Shown here: positions 45,959 through 55,915 of the stretch, piece by piece
Layout of the letters: each line of letters starts with the position of its first letter
Position numbering within the stretch: position 1 is the first letter of the stretch
Source: Natrinema halophilum
GTDB lineage: Archaea; Halobacteriota; Halobacteria; Halobacteriales; Natrialbaceae
Direction of reading: 5' to 3'
Assembly (NCBI RefSeq): GCF_013402815.2
Contig: NZ_CP058601.1
Coordinates: forward strand, 930,001 to 994,000
DNA length: 64,000 nt
Made by a program: the position numbers and the translations under genes
Notes under the pieces: model-generated
Told to the model about the DNA's origin: nothing
Database searches by the model: none
What the model saw: the letters and a program-made list of their open reading frames with translations, nothing else

Positions 45959-46771
45959 TCAGTAAATGTCCTCGAGATCGCTTTCCTCGTGACTGTGTTC
46001 CTTTGCAGGGAACTCGCCGGATTCCACGGCTGTCACGTAGGCGTCTACGGCCGACTCCATTTCCTCGCGGACGTTTCCGAATTGCTTCGAGAACGACGGT
46101 GACCAGTCGCTAAGGCCCACAGCATCGTCGACCACGAGAACCTGTCCGTTGCAGTCGGGACCGGCACCGATTCCGATGGTCGGGATGTCGAGCGCCGCCG
46201 TGACCTCCGCCGCGAGGTTCGAAGGAACGTGTTCGAGGACCAGCGAAAACGCACCCGCGTCTTCGTGGGCTTTCGCCAGTTCGAAAATTCGCTTTGCCGT
46301 GTCTCGATCGGTTCCCTGTCGGGGATAGCCTCCGTACTTGTTGACGTGCTGTGGTGTCAGCCCGAGGTGGGCCATCACTGGAATTCCGATCTGGCTCATC
46401 TTTTCGGTCAGGTCGACAGTGTGTGGGCCACACTCGAGTTTCACCGCGTGTGCGTCCTCTTCCTGGAGCATTCGGCCGGCGTTCTCGAGGCTCGCTTGCT
46501 CGTCGACGCCGATCGACAGAAACGGCATGTCTGCGACGACGAGGGCGTCATCGGTCGCCCGCGCGACCGCGCCGGTGTGACGGGCCATATCGTCGACAGT
46601 CACTGGAAGCGTCGTTTCGTAGCCGAGGTTCGTGTTTCCGAGGCTGTCACCGACGAGGACGATGTCGACGCCGACATCGTCGATGATTGCAGCCGTCGGC
46701 GCATCGTAGGCCGTTAACATCGTGATCGGTTCCTCGCCTGCTTTCATTGCGATATCTCGGACGGTAGGCAT
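45959..46771 (-). CDS. panB: 3-methyl-2-oxobutanoate hydroxymethyltransferase
   Basis: A 270-residue PanB: it transfers a hydroxymethyl group from methylene-tetrahydrofolate (or archaeal analogue) to 2-oxoisovalerate, giving ketopantoate for coenzyme A. Motifs: ITMLTAYDAPTAAIID, VLVGDSLGNTNLGY with a metal Asp, VVADMPFLS with the second, VKLECG, VMAHLGLTPQHVNKYGGYP, and IGIGAGPDCNGQVLV. ATG 46771 (MPTVRDIA) is used. No pan genes are adjacent; haloarchaea often scatter them. Confidence 0.95.
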   Translation of the reverse strand: MPTVRDIAMKAGEEPITMLTAYDAPTAAIIDDVGVDIVLVGDSLGNTNLGYETTLPVTVDDMARHTGAVARATDDALVVADMPFLSIGVDEQASLENAGRMLQEEDAHAVKLECGPHTVDLTEKMSQIGIPVMAHLGLTPQHVNKYGGYPRQGTDRDTAKRIFELAKAHEDAGAFSLVLEHVPSNLAAEVTAALDIPTIGIGAGPDCNGQVLVVDDAVGLSDWSPSFSKQFGNVREEMESAVDAYVTAVESGEFPAKEHSHEESDLEDIY

Positions 46772-46914
46772 ACACATATGTTGGACTCCCATGATTAAAC
46801 GTCGTTGCTATCAGTTCACGGATGAAGCCGAGTTCTCGCTCACCGCAGAGATGACATCTCGAACGCGATCCTGCACCCGCGTCGCTTAAGAGGAGTGGGG
46901 AAACATACTCACGC

Positions 46915-47148
46915 GTGCCAGAACGAGTCGAAACGACCTCGCCCGACGGCGTCGATTACGGCTGGGTGATGCAGACGACGTTCGTCCTGACGATCCTGAT
47001 CGGCGCGCCCCTCGTCGCCGGCCTGTCGACGACTGTAACGCTACCGACGTGGGGCGATCGCGTCGAATTCGCGATTCGAGTCGGCGCCCTCGTCTGGTTA
47101 CTCACGTCGATAACGGTGTTCGTGTACGCGAGACGGAACCAGCGGTAA
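46915..47148 (+). CDS. DUF5822 family small membrane protein
   Basis: A 77-residue protein with a GTG start (46915). Two membrane helices (residues ~19-43 and ~52-70) are separated by a short polar turn, with a conserved GVDYGWVMQTTF segment. I recall it as DUF5822, a haloarchaeal family without known role. It is divergent from panB and convergent with the HAD gene. Confidence 0.7.
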   Translation: MPERVETTSPDGVDYGWVMQTTFVLTILIGAPLVAGLSTTVTLPTWGDRVEFAIRVGALVWLLTSITVFVYARRNQR

Positions 47149-47192
47149 CTGACGTACTATCGAACGGGAGGGTGAGTCCGGACCGCCAACTC

Positions 47193-47732
47193 TTAGACTC
47201 CCGACGGACCCTCGCCAACGTACTCAAAGTCGACGTTCGCTCGTTTCGCGGTCCGTCTGTCTCGCATGGAGTCACCGACGAAGAGCGCTCGCTGGGGGTG
47301 GGCGTCGAGTTCACGAATAGTCGCAAGCAGCGGTTCCGGATCAGGCTTCCACGTTCCGATCGTATCCCGCCCGACGACCGCATTGACAGCCGACTCGAGC
47401 GCGTGCTCGTCGAGTGCAATTCGACAGGCCTGCTCGCAGTTCAACGAACAGACGCCCGACGGAACGGATTGCTCGAGGAGTTCGTCGGCGTGGGGGAGCC
47501 TGTCCGATGTCCGCGCCCCGTCGTGTTCGTGAGCCGCGATGGCTGACTCCACTTCGGTGACGAGTCCTGCGTCCGTCGCCATCTCGAGCATGTCCCAGAG
47601 GCCGTCGCACGGCGGTTCGATGTTCGCACGTCGGTATACCTCACGGACATCATTGGCGACGGCTTTCCAGTCGACGTCGAGATTGACGAGGGTTCCGTCC
47701 AGATCGTAGACGATGGCGTCGTAACCGGTCAC
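47193..47732 (-). CDS. HAD family hydrolase (phosphoglycolate phosphatase-like)
   Basis: A ~179-residue HAD phosphatase. Motif I YDLDGTLV has the nucleophile Asp, a Ser/Thr in VCSLNCEQ is motif II, the Lys in GTWKPDPEP is motif III, and GDSMRDRRTAKRA is motif IV. The cap is a short helical C1 insert. The small-molecule phosphate substrate is unknown. I place the start at GTG 47732 (VTGYDAIVYDLDG); an ATG at 47774 adds 14 non-conserved residues. It is convergent with DUF5822. Confidence 0.85.
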   Translation of the reverse strand: MTGYDAIVYDLDGTLVNLDVDWKAVANDVREVYRRANIEPPCDGLWDMLEMATDAGLVTEVESAIAAHEHDGARTSDRLPHADELLEQSVPSGVCSLNCEQACRIALDEHALESAVNAVVGRDTIGTWKPDPEPLLATIRELDAHPQRALFVGDSMRDRRTAKRANVDFEYVGEGPSGV

Positions 47733-47805
47733 GGTTCTCGATAGGTGTTGCGAACGAATATACTGTTCGCCCACCTGTATTTCACAACTCGAGGACTGGC
47801 GATAC

Positions 47806-48930
47806 TCACTCGAGCAACTCGCGTGCGATCACCTGTTTTTGAATTTCGGTCGTCCCCTCGTAGATTTCGGTGATCTTGGCGTCGCGGTAGAGGCGTTCGA
47901 CCTCGCCCTCGGTGACGTATCCGTAGCCGCCGTGGATCTGAACCGCCTCGTTAGCAGCGAACATCGCCGTTTCGCTCGCGAAATACTTCGCCATACTCGC
48001 CTCGAGCGCCGCACCACCCGCAGCGCGTTTCCGTGCGGCGTCTCGCGTCAGCAAGCGGGCGGCCCTGATCCGAGTCGCCATCTCGGCGAGTTTGTGGCGG
48101 ATTGTCTGGATGTCCCCGATCGGTCCGCCGAACTGGTCGCGTTCCTGACTGTAGGAACGCGCCTCATCGAAGGCACACTGGGCGAGCCCGACTGATTGGG
48201 CAGCAATCGCGATGCGACCGCCGGTAAGGATGTGGAACGCGGCAGACAGCCCAGACCCCTCCTCAGTCAATCGGTTTTCGGCAGGAATCCGTGCGCCATC
48301 GAAGGTCAGGCTCGTGGTATCGCTCGCTCGCAGGCCCAGTTTGTCTTCTTTCTCGCCGACGGTCAATCCGTCGACGTCGCCGGGAACGAGGAACTGGGTA
48401 ACCGTCGACGGATCGTCGCGGTCGGTCTTTGCGAACAAAATGTAGACCCCCGCGCGCTCGCCGTTCGTGATCCACTGTTTCTCGCCGTCGATAACATATT
48501 CGTCGCCCTCCCTGCGAGCCTCCGTCGTCATTTCTGCGGGGTTCGACCCAGCGTGGGGCTCCGAAAGCGCGAACGCGCCCACAGGGCGTCCCTCCGCCAT
48601 GTCGGGCAGCCACCGCTCTTGCTGTTCCTCGCTCCCGAACTCCGCGAGACAGGAGGTCGCCAGCGAGTGAACCGACAGCGCCGTCGCAACGGCTAACATT
48701 CCGTACGCGACCTCCTCGTTGACCACGGCCGCGGTCACCGGGTCCGCGTCGTAGCCCCCGTATTTCTGGGGAACCGTCAGACCCGTGAGATCGAGGTCGG
48801 CAAGACCGTCCCAGACCGCTTCGGGAAATTCCTGTTCACTGTCCGCCTCCAAGGTGGCCGGCCTGATCTCGTCGCGAGCGTACTCCCGGACGACGTCCCG
48901 GACCGCCGTCTGTTCCTCGGTGAGTTCCAT
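47806..48930 (-). CDS. Acyl-CoA dehydrogenase
   Basis: A 374-residue FAD flavoprotein of fatty- or branched-chain acyl-CoA oxidation. N-terminal ELTEEQTAVRDVVREYARDEI, FAD-binding FALSEPHAGSNPA and YVIDGEKQWITNG, the substrate region, and the C-terminal IHGGYGYVTEGEVERLYRDAKI and ITEIYEGTTEIQK with the catalytic Glu (about residue 363) are present. Electrons would go to ETF. ATG 48930 is used. It lies 57 bases from the DapA-family gene on the same strand. Chain-length specificity is not readable. Confidence 0.93.
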   Translation of the reverse strand: MELTEEQTAVRDVVREYARDEIRPATLEADSEQEFPEAVWDGLADLDLTGLTVPQKYGGYDADPVTAAVVNEEVAYGMLAVATALSVHSLATSCLAEFGSEEQQERWLPDMAEGRPVGAFALSEPHAGSNPAEMTTEARREGDEYVIDGEKQWITNGERAGVYILFAKTDRDDPSTVTQFLVPGDVDGLTVGEKEDKLGLRASDTTSLTFDGARIPAENRLTEEGSGLSAAFHILTGGRIAIAAQSVGLAQCAFDEARSYSQERDQFGGPIGDIQTIRHKLAEMATRIRAARLLTRDAARKRAAGGAALEASMAKYFASETAMFAANEAVQIHGGYGYVTEGEVERLYRDAKITEIYEGTTEIQKQVIARELLE

Positions 48931-48987
48931 GACGGCCATTCGAGGGCCGCGATAAAAGTCTCCGTGGCATCGGAAGACGGCGAGCGG

Positions 48988-49905
48988 TCAGAGCCCATCT
49001 AGATCGAGTTCCTCGAGTTGGGCCCGCATCTTCGCCGCGGAGTCATCGTCTTTTAGCCGGAGCGGACTCCGCAACGGGCCGGCGTCGAACCCGCGCATTC
49101 TGAGCGCCGTCTTGACGCCGGACATGTACGCGCCGCCGGTCTTGAACGCATCTCGAACGCGGAAAATGTCGCTCTGTATGTCGCACGCACGATCCTCGTC
49201 ACCGTCGTTGTAGGCCTGATAACAGTCGACAACCAGTTCGGGGAACGCATTGGCGACGGCGCTGACCGCGCCCGAACAGCCAACTTCGAGACCCGCGAAG
49301 ACGAGTGAGTCCGACCCTGCGAGGAAGGTCATCTCGGGATGTGCATCGACGGCCTGTGCGAGCCAGGGGACGTTCTTGCTCGAGTCTTTACACCCCACGA
49401 GGGAGTCGATTTCGGCGAGGTCTGCCAGCGTCTCGAGCGAGAGTTCGTTGCCCGTTTTGCTCGGAATGTGGTAGACGTACATCGGCAGGGAAGTGGCATC
49501 CGCAATTCGCCGATAATGCTCGAGCGCACCCTCGTGGTCCAGCGGGTAGTAGTACGGCGTAACGACGACGATTCCGTCCGCACCGACAGATTCGGCATGT
49601 TCGGCGTGGGCGACCGTCCGATAGGTACTAGGGGAACCGACACCTGCGATGACCGGCACCTCACCGCCGACTTCGTCGACGACGGCTTCGACGACTCGAT
49701 CTCGTTCTTCGCTCGAGAGTAGCGGGAACTCGCCGTTCGTCCCGAGGGGGAAAACGGCGTGAGCGCCACGATCGACGACGAACCGGGCGTGGGCAGCGGT
49801 GGTCTCGTAATCGACGGACTCGTCATCTTGAAACGCGGTGACGGTCGGTGGAACGACGCCGCGAAGCGACAGTGGGTCGGCGGTTCCGGGATCGTGATAC
49901 GCCAT
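48988..49905 (-). CDS. DapA-family class I lyase (KDG/KDPG aldolase or dihydrodipicolinate synthase)
   Basis: A 305-residue TIM-barrel lyase. GTNGEFPLLSSEER is the pyruvate-binding GTTGE-like loop, the catalytic Tyr lies in YVYHIPSKTG, and the Schiff-base Lys in GCKDSSKN. The family includes dihydrodipicolinate synthase, N-acetylneuraminate lyase and 2-keto-3-deoxy sugar acid aldolases. With no lysine genes nearby and a carbohydrate island upstream, sugar-acid aldolase is plausible, but the sequence does not decide. ATG 49905 (MAYHDPGTAD) is used. Confidence 0.85.
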   Translation of the reverse strand: MAYHDPGTADPLSLRGVVPPTVTAFQDDESVDYETTAAHARFVVDRGAHAVFPLGTNGEFPLLSSEERDRVVEAVVDEVGGEVPVIAGVGSPSTYRTVAHAEHAESVGADGIVVVTPYYYPLDHEGALEHYRRIADATSLPMYVYHIPSKTGNELSLETLADLAEIDSLVGCKDSSKNVPWLAQAVDAHPEMTFLAGSDSLVFAGLEVGCSGAVSAVANAFPELVVDCYQAYNDGDEDRACDIQSDIFRVRDAFKTGGAYMSGVKTALRMRGFDAGPLRSPLRLKDDDSAAKMRAQLEELDLDGL

Positions 49906-50416
49906 GCTCTCCTCTCCGACGGGTAGCGTCAAAAACTGCGGGCCGGCAGTCCGGGTCGGCTGCACGGACGGATTGTACAGATGCTAGCGGCGGACCAACG
50001 AGCGCAACAGCACGGTGAGAGGAAGCAATCATCGAAAGGGATCGATCCCCCGCGTTTCGAACCGCCGATCGCCTCGACGACGTCGACTGGACCTCGGTCA
50101 GATCACGCTACTGAGCTGCCCCGAGGCCTCTTCGAGGCTCTCGATGAGTGCCCCGCCGTGGTCGAATATGTGCCAGTGGAGTACCAATAGCGTCTAACAA
50201 CGAGGAAACTCACCACGTACCCGATAACCCCGTGGCACTGCTCGACGACTGGTTCGGGTCGCGTCATCCACGACGGTATCGACCAGTAGAGACGACGGAC
50301 GCCCTCGAGTGAACTGCACACCCCCATCCCGAAGTGAAACGATCCGGGTACGACGACTGGCAGACGAGTGGCTCAGTTCCGTTCGAAATCTCGATCCGGG
50401 AACCGTTTTTCGCTGA
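49906..50416. other. Gap upstream of the DapA-family gene
   Basis: About 510 bases, with no convincing gene: short frames on both strands are Arg/Ser/Pro-rich, unlike haloarchaeal protein. It holds the promoter of the DapA-family gene and the downstream end of the P-type ATPase. No repeat, RNA or mobile remnant is seen. Confidence 0.45.
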
Positions 50417-53020
50417 TCACCCCGTCTCACCGGCTACTCGTCTGACGACGACTGCGATTCCGACATATGCAGGTAGACAGACGGCGAGGATGGCCGCTAT
50501 GAGACCCCAGTCTGCGACGCCGAGTGGAACCGTCCCGAAGTACCGGTTGAGCGGCGTGTAAAGCACCGTAAGCTGCAGACCGATCGACGCCGCGACTGCG
50601 GTTGCGAGCCACCGATTAGATAGCGTCGGCGTCTCGCGTAGCCAGCGGATGACGTAGAGCTTCTCGAATTCGAGGAAGACGAAACCCGTAAACACCATCG
50701 TCATCGCGTAGGGGGTGACAGTAGCAGCACCCTCGAGTGTAACGAACATGAGCGCGAGCATGACGGCTGTGGTAACCATTCCGGTTCCTCCAATCAGTCC
50801 GAGCATCTCTTGGCTGATGATCCCTCGATCTGGATCGCGTGGTTGTCGGTCCATTACGTCGCCGCTTTTCGGGTCAGCACCAAGTGCGAGCGCCGGCAAT
50901 CCGTCGGTCAGCAGGTTGATCCACAGTAACTGTACGGCCGGCAGGATGAGATAACCGGACAGCGAAGCGAGGAAAACGAGCGCGACCTCGGCGACGTTCG
51001 CGCTCAGCAGATAGGCGACGAATTTCCAGATGTTATCGAAAATCATCCGTCCGCGCTCGACGGCCCGCTCGATCGTCGCGTAATCGTCGTCCAGCAAGAT
51101 GATGTCCGAAGCCTGTCTGGCGACGTCCGTCCCGCGGACCCCCATCGCTACGCCGACGTCGGCGTTTTTCAGCGCCGGTGCATCGTTGACCCCATCTCCC
51201 GTCATCGCGACGTTGTGATCGCGGTCCTGGAGAGCGCGCAGTATTCGAACCTTGTGCTCGGGCGATGCTCGGGCGAAGACGTCGACGGATTCGACCCTCT
51301 CGCGCAGCGTCACGTCATCCATCCGCTCGATCTCCCGTCCCTCGAGCACCTCGCTTCCGATCCCGAGCGTCTCGGCGATCGCGCTGGCGGTTTGGACGTT
51401 GTCACCGGTTACCATCTTGACGTCGATGCCGGCGCCCGTCGTTGCCGCGATCGCGTCGGCGACTTCCGTCCGCGGGGGGTCTATCATCCCGGTTAGCCCC
51501 ACGAACGTCAGCCCACCCGTTAGATCGTCTGGACCGGCCGGCTCGTCCCGATATGCCATCGCGAGAACGCGAAGCGCATCGTCGCCGAAGGTACGAACGA
51601 CCGTCTCTATTCGGTCGCGTCGATCGTCGGTCAGGGGCGCTGAGCCATCCGTGGTCAGAATTCGATCGCAGTTTGCGAGGACGACCTCCGGGGCACCCTT
51701 GACGTACCCTCGGTCGTCGTGGACTGTCCCCATCCATTTCCGTTCCGAGGAGAACGGAATCTCGCCGGTTCGAGGGTTCGCGTCTCGAAGCGACTCGCGG
51801 TCGAGTCCCCACCGATCCGCCGCCTCGATCAACGCTTGCTCGGTCGGGTCACCGTCCTCGAGGGTCGAGTCGTTACAGAGCACGCCGATTCGCAGGAGCA
51901 GTTCCTCGCGAATCGAAACCGAATCCGGGTCAGGAACGGTCGAACGGTCCGGTTCGTTCTCGGCGACGCCAACGTGGGTGACGGTGTCGTTAACCCAGAG
52001 CCTGCTAACGGTCATCTGTCCCTTCGTGAGCGTGCCGGTTTTGTCGGTACAGACGACGTCGACGGCACCGAGGGCCTCTACTGCCGGAAGTCGGCGAACG
52101 AGCGCGTTTTCGTACGACATCCGGCGGACGCCGAGAGCGAGGGTCAGCGTGACGACCGCCGGTAACCCTTCGGGGATCGCAGCGACGGCGAGCGACACTG
52201 CGGTCAGCGCGGCCTGAATCGCACCCGTCCCGCGTAGGACCAACAGCGGACCGACTAGCAGGGAGAGGACGACAACGCCGATCCCGAGAGTGCGACCCAA
52301 TCGATCGAGTTCTCCCTGAAGCGGCGTTTCCGTCTCTTCGGTCCCAGCGAGCACCCGGGCGATTTCGCCGACTGCCGTCTCCATCCCGGTGTCGGTGACG
52401 ACTGCGACGCCCTTCCCACGGGTGACGTTCGTTCCCTTGTAGACCATGCACTCGCGCTCTGCGAGGGGAGTCTCTAACTCGACTGAATCGGTGGATTTCG
52501 TTACCGGTACGCTTTCACCCGTCAGCGCCGCCTCGTCTATCTCGAGGTCGGTTTCCTCGAGCAATCGGCCGTCGGCTGGGACGACGTCTCCGCCGCGCAG
52601 CACGACGACGTCACCGGGGACGAGTCGTGTCGCATCGATTGTGAGCGATTCGCCCATCCTGCGAACGGTTGCAGTCGGCGCTGCCAGTTGGCGAAGCGAC
52701 TCGAGGCTCTGCTCGGCTCGGTAATCCTGTACGAACCCGAAGAGTCCGTTTGCCACGACGATGATGCCGATCAGAACCGCGTCGACGCCGTGGCTCGCCC
52801 AGATCGAAAGGCCGGCCGCCGCCAGCAACACCCAGATCAGAACGCTATCGAATTGCGCGAGGAGGATTTCGACCCACGACCGGCCACCGCTCCGGATGAT
52901 CTCGTTCTCGCCGTATTCCTCCCGTCGCCGACGCGCTTCCTCGCTCGTCAACCCCTCGTGTCGTGACTCGAGGTCCTCGAGAACCCGGTCCGACGAGACG
53001 TCGTATGGCGACTCGCTCAT
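50417..53020 (-). CDS. P2-type cation-transporting ATPase (Ca/Mn-like)
   Basis: An 867-residue P-type ATPase. Actuator TGES ([10 protein letters not shown]), M4 [11 protein letters not shown], phosphorylation [11 protein letters not shown], nucleotide-binding KGAPE, hinge MVTGDN and [12 protein letters not shown] are all present, plus the M6 motif [17 protein letters not shown]4 EGLPA and M6 NLLTDG fit Ca/Mn pumps of the PMR1/SPCA and PMCA group rather than Na,K pumps. ATG 53020 ([10 protein letters not shown]) is used; the 36 residues upstream to 53128 are cytoplasmic-sounding and Arg-rich. It starts 161 bases from the divergent GDT1 gene. Confidence 0.93.
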   Translation of the reverse strand: MSESPYDVSSDRVLEDLESRHEGLTSEEARRRREEYGENEIIRSGGRSWVEILLAQFDSVLIWVLLAAAGLSIWASHGVDAVLIGIIVVANGLFGFVQDYRAEQSLESLRQLAAPTATVRRMGESLTIDATRLVPGDVVVLRGGDVVPADGRLLEETDLEIDEAALTGESVPVTKSTDSVELETPLAERECMVYKGTNVTRGKGVAVVTDTGMETAVGEIARVLAGTEETETPLQGELDRLGRTLGIGVVVLSLLVGPLLVLRGTGAIQAALTAVSLAVAAIPEGLPAVVTLTLALGVRRMSYENALVRRLPAVEALGAVDVVCTDKTGTLTKGQMTVSRLWVNDTVTHVGVAENEPDRSTVPDPDSVSIREELLLRIGVLCNDSTLEDGDPTEQALIEAADRWGLDRESLRDANPRTGEIPFSSERKWMGTVHDDRGYVKGAPEVVLANCDRILTTDGSAPLTDDRRDRIETVVRTFGDDALRVLAMAYRDEPAGPDDLTGGLTFVGLTGMIDPPRTEVADAIAATTGAGIDVKMVTGDNVQTASAIAETLGIGSEVLEGREIERMDDVTLRERVESVDVFARASPEHKVRILRALQDRDHNVAMTGDGVNDAPALKNADVGVAMGVRGTDVARQASDIILLDDDYATIERAVERGRMIFDNIWKFVAYLLSANVAEVALVFLASLSGYLILPAVQLLWINLLTDGLPALALGADPKSGDVMDRQPRDPDRGIISQEMLGLIGGTGMVTTAVMLALMFVTLEGAATVTPYAMTMVFTGFVFLEFEKLYVIRWLRETPTLSNRWLATAVAASIGLQLTVLYTPLNRYFGTVPLGVADWGLIAAILAVCLPAYVGIAVVVRRVAGETG

Positions 53021-53181
53021 TGCCCGATGCTTTGTTCTGAAAGCCCATAGACATACCACGGCGCTTCGGCAAAGATGGTGATAAACGCGCCATCGCGTCC
53101 TCAAATAATCCCAAAGTAGATCTCTCATCCCAGGACTCTCGACTCGAAGCGTTCAAACGGCCAGTCCGTTATTGCCTTCCC

Positions 53182-53877
53182 ATGGCGGGGTGGCTCGAGG
53201 TATTCGCAACAGCTTTTCTATTACAACTGCTCGCCCTGCCCGGAGAAAAAGGCCAGCTCGTAATCGCGGGTCTCGCGACGATGTACAGCCCGTACGTCGT
53301 CGTCGCCGGGGCAGCCACGGCTTTCGGTATCTGGACCGGCCTCGAGATACTCCTCGGTGAGGCGCTCAAAGGCTCCGTTCCAGTCGTATATCTCGATGCG
53401 CTTACAGCTTTTCTGTTCGTCTTCTTTGCCGTATGGATCTTGTATACCGGGAATAAAGCGAAGAGTGGCGATGACGGTCGGCGAACCGACCCAGGAGATC
53501 CACACAGTGACGGCGGCAATCGCGGGGTCGATCGCGACATCGACGAGGGAGGTCTGCTCGGGACGGAACTGAACAGTTCCTCGGGCGCAAACGGCTACGT
53601 GTCTTCGTTCGTGACGATGGGGATCGCCGAATTTGGCGACAAAACGCAGTTGATCACCATCAGTCTCGCCGCCCGGTACGGAGCTGATCCGGCGATCTGG
53701 TTCGGCGAAATGCTCGCCATCGTTCCGGTAAGCCTCGCGACGGCGGTCTTTTTCTCGCGGACCACGCGCTACCTGAATCTCACGTGGGTGCTGCGCGCAT
53801 CGGCAGCGATGTTTCTGTTGTTCGCTGCCGACATCGGCTCGCAGTACCTCTTCGAGGTCTCACTTCTCCCGATCTAA
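53182..53877 (+). CDS. TMEM165/GDT1 (UPF0016) family transporter
   Basis: A 231-residue membrane protein with six helices in two halves. The second half has the family motif FGDKTQLITISLAARY (E-x-G-D-K-T). The first half, LLALPGEKGQLVIAGLA, has the same frame but a degenerate motif (ExGDK reads PGEKG). The central loop is Asp/Gly-rich. GDT1 proteins move Ca2+ or Mn2+ in exchange for protons; in yeast Gdt1 acts with the Pmr1 pump. It is divergent from a Pmr1-like ATPase gene. Confidence 0.83.
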   Translation: MAGWLEVFATAFLLQLLALPGEKGQLVIAGLATMYSPYVVVAGAATAFGIWTGLEILLGEALKGSVPVVYLDALTAFLFVFFAVWILYTGNKAKSGDDGRRTDPGDPHSDGGNRGVDRDIDEGGLLGTELNSSSGANGYVSSFVTMGIAEFGDKTQLITISLAARYGADPAIWFGEMLAIVPVSLATAVFFSRTTRYLNLTWVLRASAAMFLLFAADIGSQYLFEVSLLPI

Positions 53878-54340
53878 CTGTCGAGAGCGACAAGAAGGGG
53901 AGCGTGGTCGGCGCCCGTTCGGCGGAATCGGTCGCAAACGAGAGAGAGCACAGCCTGTGCCGGAACAGATGGCCGTGAGCTCCCCGGCCGACGCCGACAC
54001 AGCGCCGCCGAGGTGCAGTCGCCAGAGATGAACCTCCAGAACGTACTTGCGCCGACGGCGATACCCATTCCGAGACGGAACGTACGCGGACATCAGGAGT
54101 TGGAAGTCCGTAATGTTCTTGATCTCGGTGATGGAATTCACTGGTATGACATGTAATTTCACAGTATGATCAGTAGCTTTTGTCGTACGTAGCAAATAGT
54201 ATTACGTGATTTTTGCAAGACCAGTTCCGTGTAGGCAGGCGATAAGATAGCCGAATGCGCAAGTGAGAAAACAATCTGTAACTTGCATCTCATTGCAAGC
54301 CGATCCAAGGATTCTCAGACTCTATGCCGCAACCGATATG
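53878..54340. other. Gap between GDT1 and tusA
   Basis: About 460 bases with no credible gene. The first part is GC-rich and carries Arg-rich frames; from 54100 it turns AT-rich towards the tusA promoter. No repeat or RNA is recognised. Confidence 0.4.
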
Positions 54341-54348
54341 CTTTTATG
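54341..54348 (+). promoter_or_regulatory. Candidate TATA box of tusA-dsrE
   Basis: CTTTTATG lies about 50 bases before the ATG at 54397, preceded by CCGATATG as a possible BRE. This leaves a leader of roughly 25-30 nt. No clear ribosome site is seen before the ATG. Confidence 0.4.
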
Positions 54349-54396
54349 GATGTGAACAATATTGTGTGGTAGCTCCAATACAGAGCACAAAATACC

Positions 54397-54642
54397 ATGA
54401 GTTCCGAATACACTGTGTCAGAGACGCTCGACGTAAAAGGACAGTCGTGCCCGATGCCCATCGTGAAGACGAAGCAGGCTATCGACGATCTGGAAGCCAC
54501 GGAGGTGCTCGAAGTTATCGCGACGGATTCGGGCAGTATGAGCGACATCGATGGCTGGGCGACCGGCACCGACGGCGTCGAACTTTTAGAGCAGGTCGAG
54601 GACGGCGACGTGTACAAACACTACGTGCAAAAAACCTCGTAA
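54397..54642 (+). CDS. tusA: TusA-like sulfurtransferase
   Basis: An 81-residue TusA/SirA protein. The acceptor Cys lies in the CPMP motif (GQSCPMPIVKTKQAI), and an amphipathic beta-alpha pattern with conserved DSGSMSDIDGWATG follows. It carries sulfane sulfur as a persulfide. The next gene, a DsrE homologue, starts 1 base after its stop: a typical pairing in sulfur relay modules. Confidence 0.92.
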   Translation: MSSEYTVSETLDVKGQSCPMPIVKTKQAIDDLEATEVLEVIATDSGSMSDIDGWATGTDGVELLEQVEDGDVYKHYVQKTS

Positions 54643-54643
54643 C

Positions 54644-55225
54644 ATGAGTACGGACAACCCCACGACGTCGGTCGACGAAAGCGAAGTCGAGGCTACGGAG
54701 GTTCAGGCCCTCCGCGATCGCGTCGAGGAGCTCGAAGAGTCGATCGCCGACATGGATGCCGGTGACGACCAGCAAAAGATGACGATCGTCGCCACCCAGG
54801 GCAGTTTCGACATGGCCTACCCGCCGCTCATCCTCGCGAGTACGGCGGCCGCCTTCGGCTGGGACGTTGTCGTCTTCCATACCTTCTGGGGACTCGATAT
54901 CCTTCACGAGGAGAAATCGAGTAACCTCAAGCTGAGCGCCGTCGGTAACCCGAACATGCCAATGCCGAACGCTCTCGCTGCACTTCCCGGGATGGACACG
55001 ATGGCCACGAAGATGATGCAAAAGCGGATCGACGATAACGGCACGGCCACCATCGAAGAACTGATCGACCTTTCGCTTGAAAGCGGCGTCGACCTTCAGG
55101 CCTGTCAGATGACGATCGAACTGATGGACTACGACGAGGACGATTTCTACGACGTAACGACTGGCGTCGGGGCGGCGACGGCAATCCAGCATATGGCCGA
55201 GTCCGATGTCCAATTACTGGTCTAA
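54644..55225 (+). CDS. DsrE/DsrF-like sulfur-carrier protein
   Basis: A 193-residue protein. The N-terminal ~45 residues form a Glu-rich coiled segment. The DsrE fold has MTIVATQGSFDMAYPPLILASTAAAFGWDVVVF and HTFWGLDIL, and Cys is found in LQACQMTIELM. In the long DsrE-like membrane-associated class of haloarchaea and Bacillus, this gene follows TusA and helps move sulfur between carriers. It is translationally close-coupled to tusA. Confidence 0.88.
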   Translation: MSTDNPTTSVDESEVEATEVQALRDRVEELEESIADMDAGDDQQKMTIVATQGSFDMAYPPLILASTAAAFGWDVVVFHTFWGLDILHEEKSSNLKLSAVGNPNMPMPNALAALPGMDTMATKMMQKRIDDNGTATIEELIDLSLESGVDLQACQMTIELMDYDEDDFYDVTTGVGAATAIQHMAESDVQLLV

Positions 55226-55504
55226 ACAACCTGCGAGGGCTGGTTCCCCGCGTCACCGGGCGCAGAGATGAAGCCCGACACTCGGCCTAGTGGTCCGTCT
55301 CCCCGATATACCGTTCAACCACTTCCTCGGACACACTGCCCCCGAAGCTGTTTACTTCGTCGTTGGATCGTCACTCCAATCGAAGTCGACTCCGACAGCG
55401 ACCGGGACCCCGCATTCGAGTCGAGCGTAATCGTTCATTCGATCCGGACGTCCGTAATTTGCTTCACGTCCGGCATCGCCCCGACAGGTGCGAGTTCGAA
55501 TGGT

Positions 55505-55915
55505 TCACTCAGAACGCCGCAACCGATTGAGTAGACCGGTAAGACGCTCGGTCGAACTGCCTGTGAGTACGTTCACCAGCGTCTGACTCCGCTCGTACAT
55601 CGTCTTTAGGGAACGGATCTGCTCGAGATCGTCATCAGCACGCTCCGAATCGATCGATTCCAACTGTGCTTCGGCTGACTCGAGCGCCCGTGTCATGACG
55701 TCTATCTCGCGTTGGACTTCCCTCCGCAGGAACTCCTGCAGAACGTGCCAGAAGTCGGTTTCGGCTTCGTAATACGCTTTCTTTCCTTCACCGGGAATAG
55801 ATCGTCTGTGAACGAGGTGAAGCCGCTCCATCGTTTTCATCGCGGTGCTTACCGTGGACTTGGCATATCCGCTTTGCTCGACCAGTTCGTCGAGAGACAC
55901 CGGTTCGTTTTCGAA
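55505..55915 (-). pseudogene. GbsR/MarR-family regulator, 5' end deleted
   Basis: The last 136 residues of a GbsR-type winged-helix regulator are present: PVSLDELVEQSGYAKSTVS (recognition helix), ERLHLVHRRSIPGEGKK (wing), and a long helical dimerisation tail ending RLRRSE. Full members have about 40 more residues before the helix-turn-helix. Upstream, from 55916, the minus-strand frame stays open but is antisense to an ABC ATPase gene. No start codon, promoter or N-terminal helix remains, so the gene is probably dead or produced only as a fusion-antisense product. Confidence 0.85.

Noticed and set aside
55268-55534. Plus-strand frame of about 88 codons after dsrE
   Set aside because: Ser/Pro/Arg-rich, no motif, overlaps the end of the regulator fragment.
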